A stretch of 64,000 bases of DNA from Virgisporangium ochraceum (GTDB lineage: Bacteria > Actinomycetota > Actinomycetes > Mycobacteriales > Micromonosporaceae): positions 42,696-106,695 of the forward strand of contig NZ_BOPH01000038.1 in the NCBI RefSeq assembly GCF_016863655.1. The letters run 5' to 3'. Position 1 is the stretch's first letter, and each line of letters opens with the position of its first letter. The translations under genes and the position numbers were made by a program. Shown piece by piece: positions 49,100-58,895 of the stretch. Below the pieces are notes generated by a model. That model ran no database searches. It had not been told where the DNA came from and worked only from the letters and a program-made list of their open reading frames with translations.

Positions 49100-49429
49100 C
49101 TAGCCGAAGACGCCCGCGTCTTCGAGGCGCTTCTCGGTGGCGCCCCAGCCGTCTTCGGGGTGGGCGCTGTCGAGCGACTGCAGCTCAGCGCGGATCTTCG
49201 CGGCGTGCCCGGCACCCGCGAGCACCCGGATCTCCTCGACGAACGCCTCGGAGTCGGTCTTGTGGTGCACGGTGCGGCCGTTCGTGAGGTTACGGACGTA
49301 GGCGTGCTTGCCCTTGTTCAGCGGGATCAGGTACTTGAACTCGCCGAGCACGCTCAGCGCGCCACCCGCGGCGCCGGCTTGGCCGGCGCGGACGGACGCG
49401 CGCGCGGTCTTGGAGGTGTTGCTCGCCAC
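49100..49429 (-). CDS. small conserved-looking protein of unknown function
   Basis: A 109-residue soluble protein from GTG 49429 with AAGGAG 8 nt upstream. Sequence runs VASNTSKTARASVRAGQAG, then LSVLGEFKYLIPLNKGKHAYVR and ends EKRLEDAGVFG. No cysteine, signal peptide or membrane segment. I do not recognise a domain. It is divergent from the DUF3145 gene across about 297 bp and has its own terminator, so it is probably a single-gene transcript. Confidence 0.65.
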   Translation of the reverse strand: MASNTSKTARASVRAGQAGAAGGALSVLGEFKYLIPLNKGKHAYVRNLTNGRTVHHKTDSEAFVEEIRVLAGAGHAAKIRAELQSLDSAHPEDGWGATEKRLEDAGVFG

Positions 49430-49726
49430 CGCGGGACTCCTTGGATCAGTCGGAAAGAACCGTCGGAAATAGTAGCCGACAGGCCCTGGCGAGGGCCAAA
49501 CGGAGGGGCGGTAACCGACCGGCGGTACCGCGCGTTGTGGAGTTCGGGGGGCTGGAGAACCTACCAGTTCATGAACAACTGTGCAGGATATCGCCGCAAC
49601 CGCTAGCGTACCGGCCAGCGCGACGTCATCATGGTCCACGTCAGACAAATGAATAACCGTGCAGGACTGTTCACTCACGTCGAGGTCGTAGGGGAAGACG
49701 CACCTCGGTCATCGGGAGGTCCAGTC
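49430..49726. other. divergent promoter region
   Basis: No frame in these 297 bp looks protein-like. The region must hold promoters for the unknown gene (minus) and DUF3145 (plus). I see no convincing -35/-10 pair or palindrome. Confidence 0.4.
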
Positions 49727-50218
49727 GTGCGCACCCGTGGCGTTGTCTACGTCCACTCGACCCCGCTCGCCGTGTGCCCACACGTCGAGTGGGCGCTGGC
49801 GCGCGTGCTCGGCACGCCCGTCCGGCTCGACTGGGCTTCCCAGCCCATCGAACCCGGCGCCCGCCGGGCCGACTACGTGTGGACCGGGCGCCCCGGCACC
49901 GGCGGTGATCTCGCCGGCGCCCTGAAGCAGTGGCCGATGCTCCGCTTCGAGGTCACCGAGGAACCCAGCCCCGGCGCCGACGGGGAACGCATCATGCACG
50001 TCCCCAGCCGCGGGCTGTTCCGCGCCACCGCGAGCGCCAACGGCGACATCATGATCGGCGAAGACCGCCTGCGGTTCCTGATCGCGAACTCCAAGAGCCA
50101 CGAGACCCTGGCGCACACCCTGGAACGTGAGCTCGGCAGCGCCTGGGACGCCGAGCTCGAGCCCTACCGCCTCGCCGCCGACGGAGAGCCGGTGAGCCTG
50201 CTGACCCGGGTAGGGTGA
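49727..50218 (+). CDS. DUF3145 protein
   Basis: A 163-residue protein with VVYVHSTPLAVCPHVEWALA, RLDWASQPIEPGARRADYVW and MLRFEVTEEPSPGADGERIM, matching DUF3145, a family common to actinobacteria whose function is unknown. GTG 49727 is chosen for GGGAGG 7 nt upstream; an ATG at 49631 is in frame. No signal peptide. Its stop codon lies inside a 22-bp tandem repeat that fills the gap to the next gene. Confidence 0.85.
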   Translation: MRTRGVVYVHSTPLAVCPHVEWALARVLGTPVRLDWASQPIEPGARRADYVWTGRPGTGGDLAGALKQWPMLRFEVTEEPSPGADGERIMHVPSRGLFRATASANGDIMIGEDRLRFLIANSKSHETLAHTLERELGSAWDAELEPYRLAADGEPVSLLTRVG

Positions 50219-50264
50219 CGCGCTGGCCCGGGTTGGGTGACGCGCTGGCCCGAGTTGGGTGACG
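50213..50264. repeat. 22-bp tandem repeat at the end of the DUF3145 gene
   Basis: GGGTGACGCGCTGGCCCGGG plus TT is repeated with one change at 50235-50256 and a partial third copy follows to 50264. It begins in the last codons of the DUF3145 gene (TGA at 50216-50218) and ends before the GH3 gene. Confidence 0.75.
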
Positions 50265-50289
50265 TGCGTCCGTCTGGTTGAGTGGGCGG

Positions 50290-51960
50290 ATGCGTCCAGC
50301 CGCCCTTTTGCTCGTCCTGGCTCTCGTCCTGTCCGCCTGCGGAAAGGGCGACGAGAAGGGCGGCGCGGCCGCCGCGCCCGCCACCTCCGGACCCGTGGCC
50401 CCGCCGCCGAACGCCGACCCGGCCGAGGCCGCCGCTGCCGCCGTGGCGAAGTTCTCCGACGAGGAGCTGGTCGGCCAGGTGCTCATGCCGTACGCGTACG
50501 GCAACGACGCCACGAACGTCACCGGCGCGTCGGCGAAGGAGAACAACGCCTACGCCGGCGTCGCGAGCCCGGCCGACATGGTGAAGAAGTACAAGCTCGG
50601 CGGGCTGATCCTGGTCGGCTGGTCGGCCGACGATCCGACCGGCGGCACCAACAAGACCACGAACGTCGACTCGCCCGAGCAGATCCGCAAGCTCACCGAC
50701 GGCCTCAACCGGGCGGCCGGGGTCAAGCTCCTGATCGGCACCGACCAGGAGTACGGCGCGGTCACCCGCATCCGGACCGGCATCGTGCAGCTTCCCAGCG
50801 CCATGGCGTTCGGGGCGGCCCGCAACCCGGCCGCCACCGAGGCGGCGTGGAAGGCGGCCGGCGGCAACCTGGCCGCGCTGGGCATCAACGTCGACTTCGC
50901 GCCGGTCGCCGACGTGCTCGGGCCGCGCGGCAGCGGCGTCATCGGGTCGCGGTCGTACGGCAGCGTGCCGGCCGACGTGTCGGCGCAGGTGGCCGCCGCG
51001 ACCAAGGGACTGACCGCGGCCGGCGTGGCGCCGGCGCTCAAGCACTTCCCGGGTCACGGCCACACCACGGCCGACAGCCACGAGGAGCTGCCCGTCCTCG
51101 CGCAGGACCGGGCCGCGCTAGACCGCGAGGACCTGCCCCCGTTCGTCGCCGGCATCCAGGCCGGCGCCGGCATCGTGATGAGCGGCCACCTCGACGTCAA
51201 GGCGATCGATCCGGGCACGCCGGCCACGTTCTCCTCGAAGGTCCTCATCGACCTGCTCCGCGGCGCGATGGGCTTCAAGGGCGTCGTGGTCTCGGACGCG
51301 ATGAACATGGCACCGGCAAAGAAGTGGGGACCGGGTGAGGCCGCGAAGCGGGCCGTCCTCGCCGGAAACGACATCGTCCTGATGCCGCCGAACCTGAAGC
51401 AGGCCCAGAAGGGTCTCCTCGACGGGCTCAAGGACGGCTCGCTGCCGAAGCAGCGCCTCGTCGAGGCCGCTACCCGGGTGCTGACCCTGCGGTACAAGCT
51501 CGCCGCCGCGCCGCAGCCGGAGATGTCCATCCTCGACAGCGAAGCCGACCGAGCGGCCGCGCAGGCGGCGTCGGCCGCCGCGGTGACGGTCTTCCGGGGA
51601 CGCTGCAGCGGCCCGCTGGTCACCGGCGGCGTCACCATCGCCGCCGACGGCAAGTGGGGCACCCAGAAGGAGTGGCTCACGGCGGCACTCGCCGAGCACG
51701 GCATCCAGGTGCGGTCGGGCGGCACGACCGTGCGGCTGATCGGCTACAACGACGGCGCCGCGTCGGCGTCCTCGAAGGACGTGACGGTCGCGATGGACAC
51801 GCCGTACGCGCTGCGCCAGATGCAGGGCACGCTCGTCGCGACGTACTCGTCCAGCCAGGCCTCGATGAAGGCGGTCGCCGCGGTCCTGGCGGGGAAGGCC
51901 AAGGCCACCGGCCGCAGCCCGGTCAAGCTGGATGGCCTACCCCTGTCCGCCTGCACCTGA
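50290..51960 (+). CDS. GH3-family lipoprotein, NagZ-type beta-N-acetylglucosaminidase
   Basis: A 556-residue exported glycosidase. MRPAALLLVLALVLSACGKG is a lipoprotein signal with Cys18. The GH3 domain includes LKHFPGHGHTTADSHEELP, the NagZ-type His/Asp general acid loop, and nucleophile Asp in VVVSDAMNMA; GFKGVVVSDAM supports NagZ. A C-terminal domain of about 150 residues follows. It would release GlcNAc from cell-wall muropeptides outside the membrane. ATG 50290 is preferred to an in-frame TTG at 50278 because it gives a normal signal peptide. Confidence 0.85.
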   Translation: MRPAALLLVLALVLSACGKGDEKGGAAAAPATSGPVAPPPNADPAEAAAAAVAKFSDEELVGQVLMPYAYGNDATNVTGASAKENNAYAGVASPADMVKKYKLGGLILVGWSADDPTGGTNKTTNVDSPEQIRKLTDGLNRAAGVKLLIGTDQEYGAVTRIRTGIVQLPSAMAFGAARNPAATEAAWKAAGGNLAALGINVDFAPVADVLGPRGSGVIGSRSYGSVPADVSAQVAAATKGLTAAGVAPALKHFPGHGHTTADSHEELPVLAQDRAALDREDLPPFVAGIQAGAGIVMSGHLDVKAIDPGTPATFSSKVLIDLLRGAMGFKGVVVSDAMNMAPAKKWGPGEAAKRAVLAGNDIVLMPPNLKQAQKGLLDGLKDGSLPKQRLVEAATRVLTLRYKLAAAPQPEMSILDSEADRAAAQAASAAAVTVFRGRCSGPLVTGGVTIAADGKWGTQKEWLTAALAEHGIQVRSGGTTVRLIGYNDGAASASSKDVTVAMDTPYALRQMQGTLVATYSSSQASMKAVAAVLAGKAKATGRSPVKLDGLPLSACT

Positions 51961-52078
51961 CCCGCACCCCGCTCTGCCGCGGCCGTGCCCCGGGCGCCGC
52001 ACCGCCCTCGGCCGCGCCGCGCCTCGCCTCGCCGCGCCCTGCCTCCGGTCGCCTCCGGTCGCGCGCTCCGCCCCCGGG

Positions 52079-52158
52079 GCGTCGATCTTGCAGTTGTGGC
52101 CCCCGAGAAAGAGGGACACATCCGCATTTAGTGGCGGCCACAAGTGCAAGATCGACGC
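52079..52158. terminator. long-arm inverted repeat between GH3 gene and accD
   Basis: Arms GCGTCGATCTTGCAGTTGTG plus GCC (52079-52101) and its complement (52136-52158) pair over 23 bp with one mismatch around a 34-nt loop. It lies between convergent genes like the palindromes at 30661 and 44943, but with an unrelated arm sequence. Confidence 0.65.
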
Positions 52159-52189
52159 GACATGAAGGCGTGGCGAGCGGGGCGGGGCG

Positions 52190-52314
52190 GGCGGGGGCGA
52201 GGTGCGGCGGGGGCGAGGTGCGGCGGGGGCGAGGTGCGGCGGGGCGTAGTGGGGTGGCGGGGCGCGGTGGGCGGGGCGCGGTGGGCGGGGCGCGGTGGGC
52301 GGGGCGCGGTGGGC
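52190..52314. repeat. two G-rich tandem arrays
   Basis: Three exact copies of the 16-mer GGCGGGGGCGAGGTGC (52190-52237) are followed by four exact copies of the 14-mer GGGGCGCGGTGGGC (52259-52314). Runs of three to five G recur on the plus strand, which could form quadruplexes in the 3' region of the accD transcript's template. There are no unique spacers between units, so it is not a CRISPR array. Confidence 0.8.
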
Positions 52315-52351
52315 GTGGCGCTGCCGGGCGGCGGGTGCGGTGGGCGGGGGG

Positions 52352-53728
52352 CTACAGGGGGATGTTGCCGTGGGCGCCCCGTGCGGGAGGGGCGTCCGCC
52401 AGGGCCTCGGCCAGGCGGCGGCGGGTCTCCTTGGGTTCGACCACCGCGTCGATGACGCCGGTCTCCAACGCCTTCGGCACACCGCCGGCCTCGTGGAGCT
52501 GCTGCTCCACCAGCTGGGCGCGCAGCGTCTCGCGGTCCTCCGGGGGTGCGGCGGCCAGCCGCTTGCGGTGCAGGATGTTCACGGCCGCGCTGGCGCCCAT
52601 CACGGCGATCTCCGCGTTCGGCCACGCGAACACGGCCGTGGCGCCCAGGGCGCGGGAGTTCATCGCGATGAACGCGCCGCCGTAGCCCTTGCGGGTCACC
52701 AGCGTGACCCGGGGGACCACCGCCTCGGCGAACGCGTGCAGCAGCTTGGCGCCGCGGCGGACCACGCCGTCCCACTCCTGGCCGAGGCCGGGCAGGTAGC
52801 CGGGCACGTCGACGAGCACCACCAGCGGGACGCCGAGGGCGTCGCACATGCGCACGAAGCGGGCCGCCTTCTCGGCCGACGCCGCGTCGAGGCAGCCGCC
52901 CAGGCGCAGCGGGTTGTTGGCGACCACGCCCACGGTGCGTCCGGCGAACCGGCCCAGGGTCGTCACCACGTTCGGCGCCCACTTCGCGTGCAGCTCCACG
53001 CCCGGCCCGTCGAGCACGGCCCGGACCAGGGGACGCACGTCGTAGGCGCGGTTGGCGCGGTCCGGCAGCAGGTCGCCGAGGTCGACGTCGTGCGCGACGT
53101 CGGCGGGCGCGATCCGGCCCTGCCGGCCGAGCAGCGCGGCCAGGTCGCGCGCCGTCGCCAGCGCGCTGCCGTCGTCGGCGGTGGTGACGTGGACGACGCC
53201 CGACCGGCGACCGTGCGGGTCGGGACCGCCGAGCCGGGCCATGTCGACCTGCTCGCCGGTGACCGAGCGCACCACCTCCGGGCCGGTGACGAAGATGCGG
53301 CCGGCATCGCTCATGATCACGATGTCGGTGAGGGCCGGGCCGTACGCCGCCCCACCGGCGGCCGGCCCGAGCACCACGGAGAGCTGCGGTACGCGTCCCG
53401 ACGCTCTGACCATCGCGGCGAAGACCTGCCCGACGGCATCGAGCGCGACGACGCCCTCGGCCAGACGGGCGCCGCCGCAGTGCCACAGGCCCAGCACCGG
53501 AACACGCTCGCGGACGGCCGTGTCGATGGCGTCGACGATGTGGCGGCACCCGTCGGCGCCCATCGCCCCGCCCATCCGCAACGCGTCGGTGGCGAACGCG
53601 GCCACCGGTACCCCGTCGATGGTTCCCCGCGCCGGGAGCACGCCGGAGTCGTCGCGGGGCGCGAGCAACGTCAGCGTGTCCGGGTCGAGTAGTGCCCGCA
53701 GCCGAACCTCAGGGTCGCGGGGATCCAC
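52352..53728 (-). CDS. acyl-CoA carboxylase beta subunit
   Basis: A 458-residue carboxyltransferase: GLWHCGGARLAEGVVALD, VLGPAAGGAAYGPALTDI, VTGPEVVRSVTGE and AAVNILHRKRLA. The crotonase-type halves and CoA-binding glycine motifs are complete. In the FAS operon it should supply malonyl-CoA with a biotinylated alpha subunit encoded elsewhere. It is the last gene of fabD-fabH-acpP-fabF-accD, 3 nt after fabF, which matches the streptomycete order. Confidence 0.85.
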   Translation of the reverse strand: MDPRDPEVRLRALLDPDTLTLLAPRDDSGVLPARGTIDGVPVAAFATDALRMGGAMGADGCRHIVDAIDTAVRERVPVLGLWHCGGARLAEGVVALDAVGQVFAAMVRASGRVPQLSVVLGPAAGGAAYGPALTDIVIMSDAGRIFVTGPEVVRSVTGEQVDMARLGGPDPHGRRSGVVHVTTADDGSALATARDLAALLGRQGRIAPADVAHDVDLGDLLPDRANRAYDVRPLVRAVLDGPGVELHAKWAPNVVTTLGRFAGRTVGVVANNPLRLGGCLDAASAEKAARFVRMCDALGVPLVVLVDVPGYLPGLGQEWDGVVRRGAKLLHAFAEAVVPRVTLVTRKGYGGAFIAMNSRALGATAVFAWPNAEIAVMGASAAVNILHRKRLAAAPPEDRETLRAQLVEQQLHEAGGVPKALETGVIDAVVEPKETRRRLAEALADAPPARGAHGNIPL

Positions 53729-53731
53729 CGA

Positions 53732-54945
<1,214 letters not shown>

Positions 54946-54949
<4 letters not shown>

Positions 54950-55188
54950 GCGTTTTCCTTGAGGATGTAGGTGACGGCGTCACCCACGGTCTTCAGGTTC
55001 TGGACCTCGTCGTCCGGGATCTTCACGTCGAACTTCTCCTCGGCCGCCACGACGACCTCGACCATCGACAGCGAGTCCACGTCGAGGTCCTCGGTGAACG
55101 ACTTCTCCTCGGCGACGTCGTCCGGGTTGACACCGGCGACCTCTTCGAGGATCTCGGCGAGGCCCTCGACGACCTGGGTGCGCTCCAT
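54946..55188 (-). CDS. acpP: acyl carrier protein
   Basis: An 80-residue acidic protein with the phosphopantetheine site DLDVDSLSMVEVVVAAEE (Ser in DSL) on the usual four-helix pattern. AAGGAG lies 6 nt before ATG 55188. Carrier of the growing acyl chain for the FabD/FabH/FabF enzymes of this operon. Confidence 0.95.
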
Positions 55189-55217
55189 GTGTTGCTCCTT
55201 CTCCAGTGATGGTGTTT

Positions 55218-56159
55218 TCAGGGACAGCGGACGACCTGGCCGGCGTAGGTGAGCCCACCGCCGAAGCCGAACAGCAGGACCGGGGCGCCCGAGGGCACCG
55301 CGCGGGTCTCGACGAGCTTCGACAGCGCGAGCGGGACGCTCGCCGCCGACGTGTTGCCGGACACCTCGATGTCCTTGGCGATCACGGTGTCGGGGCCCAG
55401 GTTCAGGCGCTTGGCGATGCCGTCGATGATGCGGGCGTTGGCCTGGTGGGCGACGAACGCGCCGAGGTCGGAGGTCGCGACACCGGCCCGCTCGCAGGCG
55501 AGCCGGGCGTGCTGGGCGAGCGCGGTGGTGGCCCAGCGGAACACCGCCTGGCCCTCCTGCCAGATCACCGGACGCCAGCCCTCGATGAGGATCGCGTCGC
55601 CCTTCTCCGGCGCCGAGCCCCACACCACGGGACCGATCCCGTTCGGGTCGTCGTCGGCGCTGACCACCGCCGCGCCCGCGCCGTCGGCGAAGATGATCGA
55701 CGTGCGGCGGTCGGTCCAGTCGGTGATGTCGCTGAGCTTCTCGGAGCCGATCACGAGCGCGTTGCGCGAGGCGCCGGCGCGGATCGCGTGGTCGGCCATC
55801 GCCAGCCCGTAGCAGAAGCCGGAGCAGGCGGTGTTCAGGTCAACCGCGCCGGGCGCGTGGATGCCGAGCCGGGCCGCGACCCGCGTGGCGACGTTGGGGC
55901 AGCGGTCCTCGGAGCTGCACGTCGCGACGAACACCGAGTCGATGTCGGCGGCGGTGAGGCCGGCGTTGGCGAGCGCCTTCTCGGCGGCGAACGTGGCCAT
56001 GTCGGCGACGCTCTCGTTCTCGGCGACGCGCCGCTCGGCGATGCCCACCCGGTCGCGGATCCACGCGTCGTTCGTGTCGATGACCCCGGAGAGGTCGGTG
56101 TTGGTCACCACCCGACTGGGTTGGTAGTGGCCCAAGGAAACGATGCGCGATCCGGTCAT
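55218..56159 (-). CDS. fabH: 3-oxoacyl-ACP synthase III
   Basis: A 313-residue enzyme with Cys in NTACSGFCYGLA, His in VAHQANARII and Asn in VSGNTSAASVPLAL, the full FabH triad. It condenses a short acyl-CoA primer with malonyl-ACP and sets chain branching. It overlaps fabD by 4 nt. Unlike the OleA-like protein at 13114, it lacks the SRD-x-x-EP element. Confidence 0.95.
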   Translation of the reverse strand: MTGSRIVSLGHYQPSRVVTNTDLSGVIDTNDAWIRDRVGIAERRVAENESVADMATFAAEKALANAGLTAADIDSVFVATCSSEDRCPNVATRVAARLGIHAPGAVDLNTACSGFCYGLAMADHAIRAGASRNALVIGSEKLSDITDWTDRRTSIIFADGAGAAVVSADDDPNGIGPVVWGSAPEKGDAILIEGWRPVIWQEGQAVFRWATTALAQHARLACERAGVATSDLGAFVAHQANARIIDGIAKRLNLGPDTVIAKDIEVSGNTSAASVPLALSKLVETRAVPSGAPVLLFGFGGGLTYAGQVVRCP

Positions 56160-57334
56160 GCAGCTTCTCCGATTCTGGCCAGCGGCTGGCCGGCCGCGAC
56201 GGGGTCGTCGTCGTGGGCCAGCCACTCGGTCAGAACGCCCGCGGCGTGCGCGGACACCTCGACCGGGCCCTGCCGGGTGTTGATCGAACCGATGACCTGC
56301 CCGGCGGTGACCCCGTCGCCCTCGGCGAGGCCGGCGACCGGCACGAACGTGCCCGCGGTGCCGGCGACCACCACGCGGAACTCCGGGTGCGGCTCGTGCG
56401 TCGGGCTGGCGCCGTGGCGGGCCGCGAGGTCGCGGGCCTTCGCCAGGTCGTCCGGGGTGTTGACGGTGACGATCTCCACGCCCTTGAGGGCCCGCTTGAT
56501 GAGACCGGCGAGCGTGCCGGCCGGGGGCAGCTCGATCACCGCGGTGACGCCGAGCGCGCTCAGCGTCTGCATGCACAGGTCCCACCGCACCGGCGCGGTG
56601 ATCTGCCGGATCAGCCGGGTGAGCACGTCGCTCTCGACGGCGGCGCCGTCGAGGTTCGACAGCAGCGTTCGGACCGGGTCGGCGGGGGAGATCCCGGCCG
56701 CGGCGGCGGCGAGCGCGGCCTCGGCGGGAGCCATGTACGGGGTGTGGAAGGCGCCGGCGACCTTCAGCGCGATGACCCGGGCCTTCGCGGGCGGAGCCGC
56801 CGCGAACTTCTCCAGGGCCTCGCTGGCGCCGGCGGCGACGATCTGGCCGGCGCCGTTGCGGTTGGCGGCGTACAGGCCGTGCTGCTCGATGGCCGCGAGC
56901 ACCTCGGCCTCGTCGCCGCCGAGCACGGCGGCCATGCCGGTCGGTTCGACGGCGCAGGCGGCGGCCATCTCGCGGCCGCGGACGCCCGCGAGCGTCACCG
57001 CGGCGTCGGGCGTGAGCGCGCCCGCCAGCGCGGCCGCGCCCAGCTCGCCAACGCTGTGACCGGAGACGACGGCCACCTCGTCGAGCGGAAGCTGCTCGGC
57101 GGCGAGCAGGGTGGCGGCGACCAGGAGCGGCTGCGTCTTCGCCGTGTCCCTGATCTCCTCGGCGTCGGCCGAGGTGCCGAGGTGGTGGAGGTCGACCCCG
57201 GAAAGGGACGACCACCAGCGCAGACGCGCGTCAGCCCCGGGGAGGTCGAGCCATGGTTCCAGGAATCCGGGCTTCTGCGCACCCTGGCCGGGAGCGAGTA
57301 CAGCGAGCACGCCTCCAGCCTGAGGGATCCTCAT
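56156..57334 (-). CDS. fabD: malonyl-CoA:ACP transacylase with C-terminal biotinyl/lipoyl-like domain
   Basis: A 392-residue protein. The first 310 residues are FabD: LAPGQGAQKPGFLEPWL, GHSVGELGAAAL (nucleophile Ser) and AGAFHTPYMAPAE (His). The last 75 residues, from VVAGTAGTFVPVAGLAEGD through AAGQPLARIGE, follow a biotinyl/lipoyl domain, but INTRQG replaces the EAMKM hairpin, so no lysine can be modified. ATG 57334 is taken; GTG 57340 is in frame. It loads malonate on ACP. First gene of the FAS operon. Confidence 0.85.
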   Translation of the reverse strand: MRIPQAGGVLAVLAPGQGAQKPGFLEPWLDLPGADARLRWWSSLSGVDLHHLGTSADAEEIRDTAKTQPLLVAATLLAAEQLPLDEVAVVSGHSVGELGAAALAGALTPDAAVTLAGVRGREMAAACAVEPTGMAAVLGGDEAEVLAAIEQHGLYAANRNGAGQIVAAGASEALEKFAAAPPAKARVIALKVAGAFHTPYMAPAEAALAAAAAGISPADPVRTLLSNLDGAAVESDVLTRLIRQITAPVRWDLCMQTLSALGVTAVIELPPAGTLAGLIKRALKGVEIVTVNTPDDLAKARDLAARHGASPTHEPHPEFRVVVAGTAGTFVPVAGLAEGDGVTAGQVIGSINTRQGPVEVSAHAAGVLTEWLAHDDDPVAAGQPLARIGEAA

Positions 57335-57486
57335 CAGCACCGCCCGTACCGGCAGGCACGAAAGCCCACGGGGATCTTTGTGGAGACCCTACAAGGCAGT
57401 GGCGGGGGTCACCGTGCTGCTGGCGCTCGCTCCGCTCGCGCGGGGTCAGCCTGCGTGATCGACCTTGCTGTCGCGAGGCGGACATC

Positions 57487-57546
57487 GGTGGGTGGGAGGT
57501 TACGAACATCATCGGGCCCTGATGATGTTCGTAACCTCCCACCCGC
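57487..57546. repeat. 60-bp palindrome family, copy 2
   Basis: Perfect 24-bp arms beginning GGGTGGGAGGTTACGAACAT around a 7-nt loop GGGCCCT. Arms are the same as in copy 1 at 30661-30720, which differs in the loop and two arm bases. It lies in the gap between fasR and fabD, both on the minus strand, so here it would separate fasR from fabD transcription. Confidence 0.75.
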
Positions 57547-57564
57547 TCACGGTCGACGTCAGCG

Positions 57565-57645
57565 CGGGGCCGGGGCCTATCCGGCGCCGCCTTCCCTCGT
57601 CGCTGCGGTCGCCGCGTTCCTCGGTCCAGGCGGCCCCGAGCCGGG
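57565..57645. repeat. interspersed palindromic element, copy B
   Basis: The core CGCCTTCCCTCGTCGCT, then GCGGTCGCCGCGTTCCTCGG and TCCAGGCGG, matches copy A at 10844-10936 with a few changes and a shorter middle. Flanking arms are less perfect than in copy A. It supplies the C-terminal codons of fasR on the minus strand. Confidence 0.65.
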
Positions 57646-58812
57646 ATCCAGGCGGCCGATGGTCAACGCGATCCGCAGCGCGAACGCGTCACGCGGGGTG
57701 AGCGGTGCGAAGCCGGTGATCTCGCCGACCCGGCGCAGCCGGTACCGCACGGTGTTGGGGTGCACGAACAGGGCCCGGGCCGCGCCCTCCAGCACGCCGC
57801 CGGCGGCGAAGAACGCGTCGAGCGTGTCGAGGAGTTCGCCACCGGCCTTGATCAGGGCGCCGTACACGTCCTGGCGCAGGATGCGGCGGGCCTCGGCGTC
57901 GCCGGCCAGCGCGCGCTCGGGCAGCAGGTCGGCCGCCGCCACCGGGCGGGGCGCCGCCGGCCAGGCCGCCGCGGCCCGGTAGCCGGCGAGCGCGGCACGG
58001 GCCGACTCGGTGGCCTCGTCGAGGCTGGCCACGCTCGGGCCCACCACCACGGGGCCGTCGCCGAACCCGGCCAGCAGCTTCTCCGTGGCGTTCACCGGGT
58101 CGGACGCGGCACCGAGCACCACGACCAGCCGGTCGCCGTGCACGCCGCCGAGGATCTCGACCCCGATGCGCCGGGCGGCCCGGTAGACCACGTGCACCAC
58201 CATCGACGCCTCGCCGCCGGTCGACCGGCCCACCGCCACCGCGACCGGTGACGGGTCGGCCCAGCCCAGGGCGGCGGCGCGGCTGGCCAGCACGTCGGAG
58301 GAGTCGCCGCGCAGCAGGGCGTCGACCAGCATCGCCTGCAGGCGCGCGTCCCATGCTCCGCGCGTCTCCGCGGCCCGGGCGTAGACGCGGGCCGCGGCGA
58401 ACGCGACCTCCCGGCTGAAGATCAGCACCGCCTCGCGGACCGCCGCCTCCTCGCCCTTCGCGGCGAGCCGCCCGATCTGCTCCTCGGCCACCTCGATCGT
58501 GGTCTTGATCAGCTGGACGGTCTGCTGCAGGTTGATCGACCGGGCCAGCGCCCGGGGTGCCGCGTCGAACACCTCGTCGGAGACCTGCTGGGTGGCGGTG
58601 CCGGCCTTGCGCCCGCGCAGCCACTCGACCAGTGACCGCACGCCGGCCTGTGCCACCAGCATCACCCAGGCGCGCTGGTCGGCCGGCAGCTCACGGAACC
58701 AGGGCAGCGCGTCGTCCATGCGGGCCACGCTCGCGGTGGCGAGCGCGCCGGCGGCGCGCTCGATCGAGCGGATGCTCGCTTCCAGTTCGGGTTCGTCGGC
58801 AGTTGCGGTCAT
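57577..58812 (-). CDS. fasR: PucR-like regulator of fatty acid synthesis
   Basis: A 411-residue regulator with a C-terminal PucR-type helix-turn-helix, GVLEGAARALFVHPNTVRYR followed by LRRVGEITG, and a GGDEF-like/CdaR-like middle region. It sits upstream of fabD exactly as fasR does in Streptomyces, where it activates the FAS operon. The last 25 residues (PPGPRNAATAATREGGAG) come from an interspersed repeat, copy B, and are probably not part of the functional core. Confidence 0.85.
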   Translation of the reverse strand: MTATADEPELEASIRSIERAAGALATASVARMDDALPWFRELPADQRAWVMLVAQAGVRSLVEWLRGRKAGTATQQVSDEVFDAAPRALARSINLQQTVQLIKTTIEVAEEQIGRLAAKGEEAAVREAVLIFSREVAFAAARVYARAAETRGAWDARLQAMLVDALLRGDSSDVLASRAAALGWADPSPVAVAVGRSTGGEASMVVHVVYRAARRIGVEILGGVHGDRLVVVLGAASDPVNATEKLLAGFGDGPVVVGPSVASLDEATESARAALAGYRAAAAWPAAPRPVAAADLLPERALAGDAEARRILRQDVYGALIKAGGELLDTLDAFFAAGGVLEGAARALFVHPNTVRYRLRRVGEITGFAPLTPRDAFALRIALTIGRLDPGSGPPGPRNAATAATREGGAG

Positions 58813-58879
58813 CGCGGCGCCAGCCTTTCACGGCGGACGCCGGACGCGGTAGCGGACGACCGCGATAGTGCGCTACTTT

Positions 58880-58895
58880 TCGAACATGCGTTCGA
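58880..58895 (+). promoter_or_regulatory. SOS (LexA) box over the HNH gene start codon
   Basis: TCGAACATGCGTTCGA is a perfect 16-bp palindrome of the TCGAAC-N4-GTTCGA LexA type used by actinobacteria. The N4 contains the ATG start codon (58886-58888) of the HNH endonuclease gene. A LexA dimer bound here would repress initiation directly. Confidence 0.8.

Noticed and set aside
52190..52314. possible CRISPR array
   Set aside because: Units are directly adjacent without unique spacers and are only 14 or 16 bp; no cas gene.
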